Source of the DNA: Novosphingobium sp. AAP83
GTDB taxonomy: Bacteria; Pseudomonadota; Alphaproteobacteria; Sphingomonadales; Sphingomonadaceae
Assembly (NCBI RefSeq): GCF_001295795.1
Contig: NZ_LJHY01000067.1
Span: forward strand, 1-33,993
Length of the DNA: 33,993 nt
Direction of reading: 5' to 3'
Part shown: positions 32,380 through 33,993 of the stretch, piece after piece
Position numbering within the stretch: position 1 is the stretch's first letter
Layout of the letters: every line of letters starts with the position of its first letter
Position numbers and translations under genes: made by a program
Notes under the pieces: generated by a model
Databases searched by the model: none
What the model saw: only the letters and a program-made list of their open reading frames with translations
What the model was told of the DNA's origin: nothing

Positions 32380-33596
32380 GCAGAAGGTACCTTGTGCAGA
32401 GCGCCGCCCTTCATAATCATCGCAATGCGCGCCTTGTCTTGAAGAATACTCACGTCCTGCGTCGGATCGCCATCAATAAGCAGGAGATCGGCCAGCCAGC
32501 CCTGCTTCACGCGGCCGACATCAAGCCCCATAAGTTCCCCGCCCAGAGCGGTGGCTGCGTGGAGCGCTTCGGTGGGCGAGTAACCAAAGTGATCAACGAA
32601 GATCTGCAGATCGCGGGCGTTGCGACCTATCGGATTGAACGGAAAGCCATAATCCCCGCCGATCAGGATACGCATGCCGCGTGCCTTGAGCGCGGGGACG
32701 AGCTTTGCCTCAAGCTCCATCCGCTCTGCTGCGCTGGTCTTCATGTGGCTCATGTCGATGTGCGGGGGCGGCGTGGCTTCGAGCGCGGCGATGGAGACGC
32801 CGGGCGAAGGGGCATAGAACGTGGCGTCCTTGGCCGCGATCATCGCATCGGCGGCGGCCTCATCAGCATAGGACGCGTGGTAGATGATGCGCGCGCCTGC
32901 CTTCAGAGCAAGCTCGATGGCCTTGGGATAATAGGCATGCGTGGCAATCCACAAGCCTGCCTCGCGCGCGGCTTGCCCTGCCGCTTCCATTTCCTCGTCG
33001 GTATAGAGCACTTCTTTGGCACTGCCCGGCTTCAGCGCATCTTCGCCCGAGACGACGAGCTTGATCGAGCCAATGCCCTGATCCTTGCAATAGCTCACGA
33101 ACTTGCGGATCGCCTCTGGCCCGCGTCCGTTGAATACATCGCCCGTTTCAACGCCCTCTGCGCCTTCGGGGCTGCGTTCGAGCGTGGAGGGGATCAGGCG
33201 CGGCCCCGGTGTTTCTCCGGCTTCGATGGCGCGGGCCAATTCCACTTCGATGCCATCACCTAGCGCGCCTGCGGAATAGGCACTGGTGAAGCCGTGATCG
33301 AGCAGCACGCGGGCATTGCGCCATGCGGCTACTTTCAGTTCGTCTGCCGGGAGGATGAACTGGTGATAGATCTTTTCGACCGAAGATCCCCACGTGAGAT
33401 GGGAATGCGCCTCAACCATGCCGGGCATCAGCGTGCGGCCATTGCCTTCTAACACTGTCATACCACTGGCAGCAGGCGGGGCCGAGGCAGAAGGCATGAT
33501 TGCGACGATGCGCTCCCCCTCGACCAACACGGCATGTTCGCTATCGAGCAGTTGCTCACCATCAAAGATCTTGATGTTGCGTATCAGCGTTTTCAT
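32376..33596 (-). CDS. Metal-dependent amidohydrolase family protein
   Basis: A 406-residue amidohydrolase of the imidazolonepropionase/prolidase-like branch. The binuclear metal-site residues are in place: H64 and H66 in EAHSHLT, K179 in SIKLVVSG (the bridging carbamylated lysine position), H220 in ATHAYY, H240 in YHASY and D315 in GGDYGFP. The ATG at 33596 has GGAG 5 nt upstream. It is the first gene of a seven-gene leftward operon and overlaps the hydroxylase start by 4 bp. In a carbon-ring pathway it may open a lactone or cyclic amide, or cleave a hydrolysable intermediate; the substrate is unknown. Confidence 0.86.
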   Translation of the reverse strand: MKTLIRNIKIFDGEQLLDSEHAVLVEGERIVAIMPSASAPPAASGMTVLEGNGRTLMPGMVEAHSHLTWGSSVEKIYHQFILPADELKVAAWRNARVLLDHGFTSAYSAGALGDGIEVELARAIEAGETPGPRLIPSTLERSPEGAEGVETGDVFNGRGPEAIRKFVSYCKDQGIGSIKLVVSGEDALKPGSAKEVLYTDEEMEAAGQAAREAGLWIATHAYYPKAIELALKAGARIIYHASYADEAAADAMIAAKDATFYAPSPGVSIAALEATPPPHIDMSHMKTSAAERMELEAKLVPALKARGMRILIGGDYGFPFNPIGRNARDLQIFVDHFGYSPTEALHAATALGGELMGLDVGRVKQGWLADLLLIDGDPTQDVSILQDKARIAMIMKGGALHKVPSA

Positions 33597-33967
33597 TTTC
33601 ACTCCGGCTGCAAGTGGGTGCAGTACAATCTCGAAACTACGGGGCTGGCCTGCCTCGTGGGACCCTGCCAACACATCAAAAGCTTGCGTCGAACGCAAGA
33701 CACACCACGCGGGCGGTAAGGCTGCCGACCGGCAATGCCCGGATGCCGCCATTGGTGGCGCCGGCGAATGAATTGGCAAGGTAGGCGGCTGGTTTATGCC
33801 GCTTGGTCAAGTTGCGGACCAAAATCGGATTAACCCAGCGCCCCCTCTCCTCAATCTCCGCCCATACCGACGGCGCCACTTTGGGGCCATCGGCATGGAG
33901 CGGAGAACAGGCCAGTATCATGACACTGGCCAAGACGAGATGAAGGGGCGAATGGTCAAGACCGGCC
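33597..33967. promoter_or_regulatory. Control region upstream of the amidohydrolase-hydroxylase operon
   Basis: 371 bp between the receptor stop and the amidohydrolase start. No gene is convincing: a leftward open frame of about 85 codons lacks a proper start and any known domain, and could be a relic. The region holds a 17-bp inverted repeat at 33683-33699 and should contain the promoter of the seven-gene operon. Confidence 0.5.
33683..33699. promoter_or_regulatory. Inverted repeat CTTGCGT-N3-ACGCAAG, candidate operator
   Basis: A perfect 7-bp inverted repeat with a 3-bp centre (CGA), 17 bp in total, 87 bp upstream of the amidohydrolase start. It is typical of a dimeric repressor site. No T-run follows on either strand, which argues against a terminator. 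It differs from the CCTATCGAT motif, so this operon may have its own regulator. Confidence 0.45.
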
Positions 33968-33993
33968 TCAGAAGTTGAAGCCGACCGAGGCGC
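33968..33993 (-). CDS. TonB-dependent receptor, C-terminal end (partial)
   Basis: Only the last eight codons are inside the window, reading ASVGFNF then TGA. A final beta-strand of alternating hydrophobic residues ending in phenylalanine is the standard outer-membrane beta-barrel insertion signal, and this form is common in TonB-dependent receptors. The gene would enter from the right on the minus strand. The call rests on very little sequence, plus the presence of a receptor at the other edge. Confidence 0.5.

Noticed and set aside
33683..33699. Reading the inverted repeat as a terminator
   Set aside because: There is no T-run after the stem on either strand and it is upstream of an operon start.
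33676..33933. A leftward 85-codon frame with a lipoprotein-like opening between receptor and amidohydrolase
   Set aside because: It would start at TTG, or at an internal ATG without a good ribosome-binding site, and has no recognisable domain; at best a relic.

Overview
The window is GC-rich (roughly 60-65 percent by eye) and densely packed, with many ATGA-type gene overlaps. It looks like an accessory catabolic island from an alphaproteobacterium of the sphingomonad group (Novosphingobium/Sphingobium-like). Supporting signs are the two flanking TonB-dependent receptor fragments, the Tat/Sec-exported glycoside hydrolases, the GH106-type alpha-L-rhamnosidase, the many VOC ring-cleavage dioxygenases and the NodD-like LysR regulator. 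This assignment is inference; no rRNA or marker gene is present. I saw no tRNA, rRNA, CRISPR array or intact insertion sequence.

Layout. 1-234: N-terminus of a TonB-dependent receptor (minus). 657-3514 (minus): two-domain extradiol dioxygenase, C-C hydrolase-like alpha/beta hydrolase and siderophore-interacting flavin reductase. 3780-5251 (minus): cupin and fumarylacetoacetate-hydrolase (FAH) family enzyme, divergent from 5415-7498 (plus): HisD-like dehydrogenase and SDR. 7504-8091 (minus): second cupin, divergent from 8313-10248 (plus): two GSTs and an O-methyltransferase. 10287-13004 (minus): secreted GlcG/HbpS protein, Tat-exported nucleoside-hydrolase-like protein and a second VOC dioxygenase. 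13154-15085 (minus): NodD-like LysR regulator and a D-erythronate-dehydrogenase-like enzyme, divergent from 15332-17711 (plus): FAD monooxygenase and MFS transporter. 17712-18332: a gene-poor mosaic with a possible sugar-kinase relic. 18333-27312 (plus): a damaged rhamnulose-phosphate aldolase/dehydrogenase, L-rhamnose isomerase, GH106 alpha-L-rhamnosidase, a second LysR regulator and a Tat-exported GH1 beta-glucosidase. 27299-33596 (minus): an operon of amidohydrolase, MhpA-like aromatic hydroxylase, GlcG protein, third VOC dioxygenase, second FAH-family enzyme, small membrane protein and alpha/beta hydrolase. 33968-33993: the C-terminus of another TonB-dependent receptor.

Working model (inference). 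An outer-membrane receptor imports a rhamnosyl-glucosyl aromatic compound, plausibly a flavonoid rutinoside or neohesperidoside. Exported GH106 and GH1 enzymes remove rhamnose and glucose. The aglycone is hydroxylated by flavin monooxygenases, its ring is opened by VOC extradiol dioxygenases, and the products are processed by FAH-family and alpha/beta hydrolases, under a regulator of the NodD type. A CCTATCGAT core recurs in intergenic regions upstream of several of these units.

The rhamnose branch appears to be decaying. The bifunctional aldolase has lost about 75 residues internally and carries a frameshift explainable by collapse of an 11-bp tandem repeat. No intact rhamnulokinase is present, only a possible relic. 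The isomerase and rhamnosidase are intact, so the locus may now serve to release the aglycone rather than to use the sugar.
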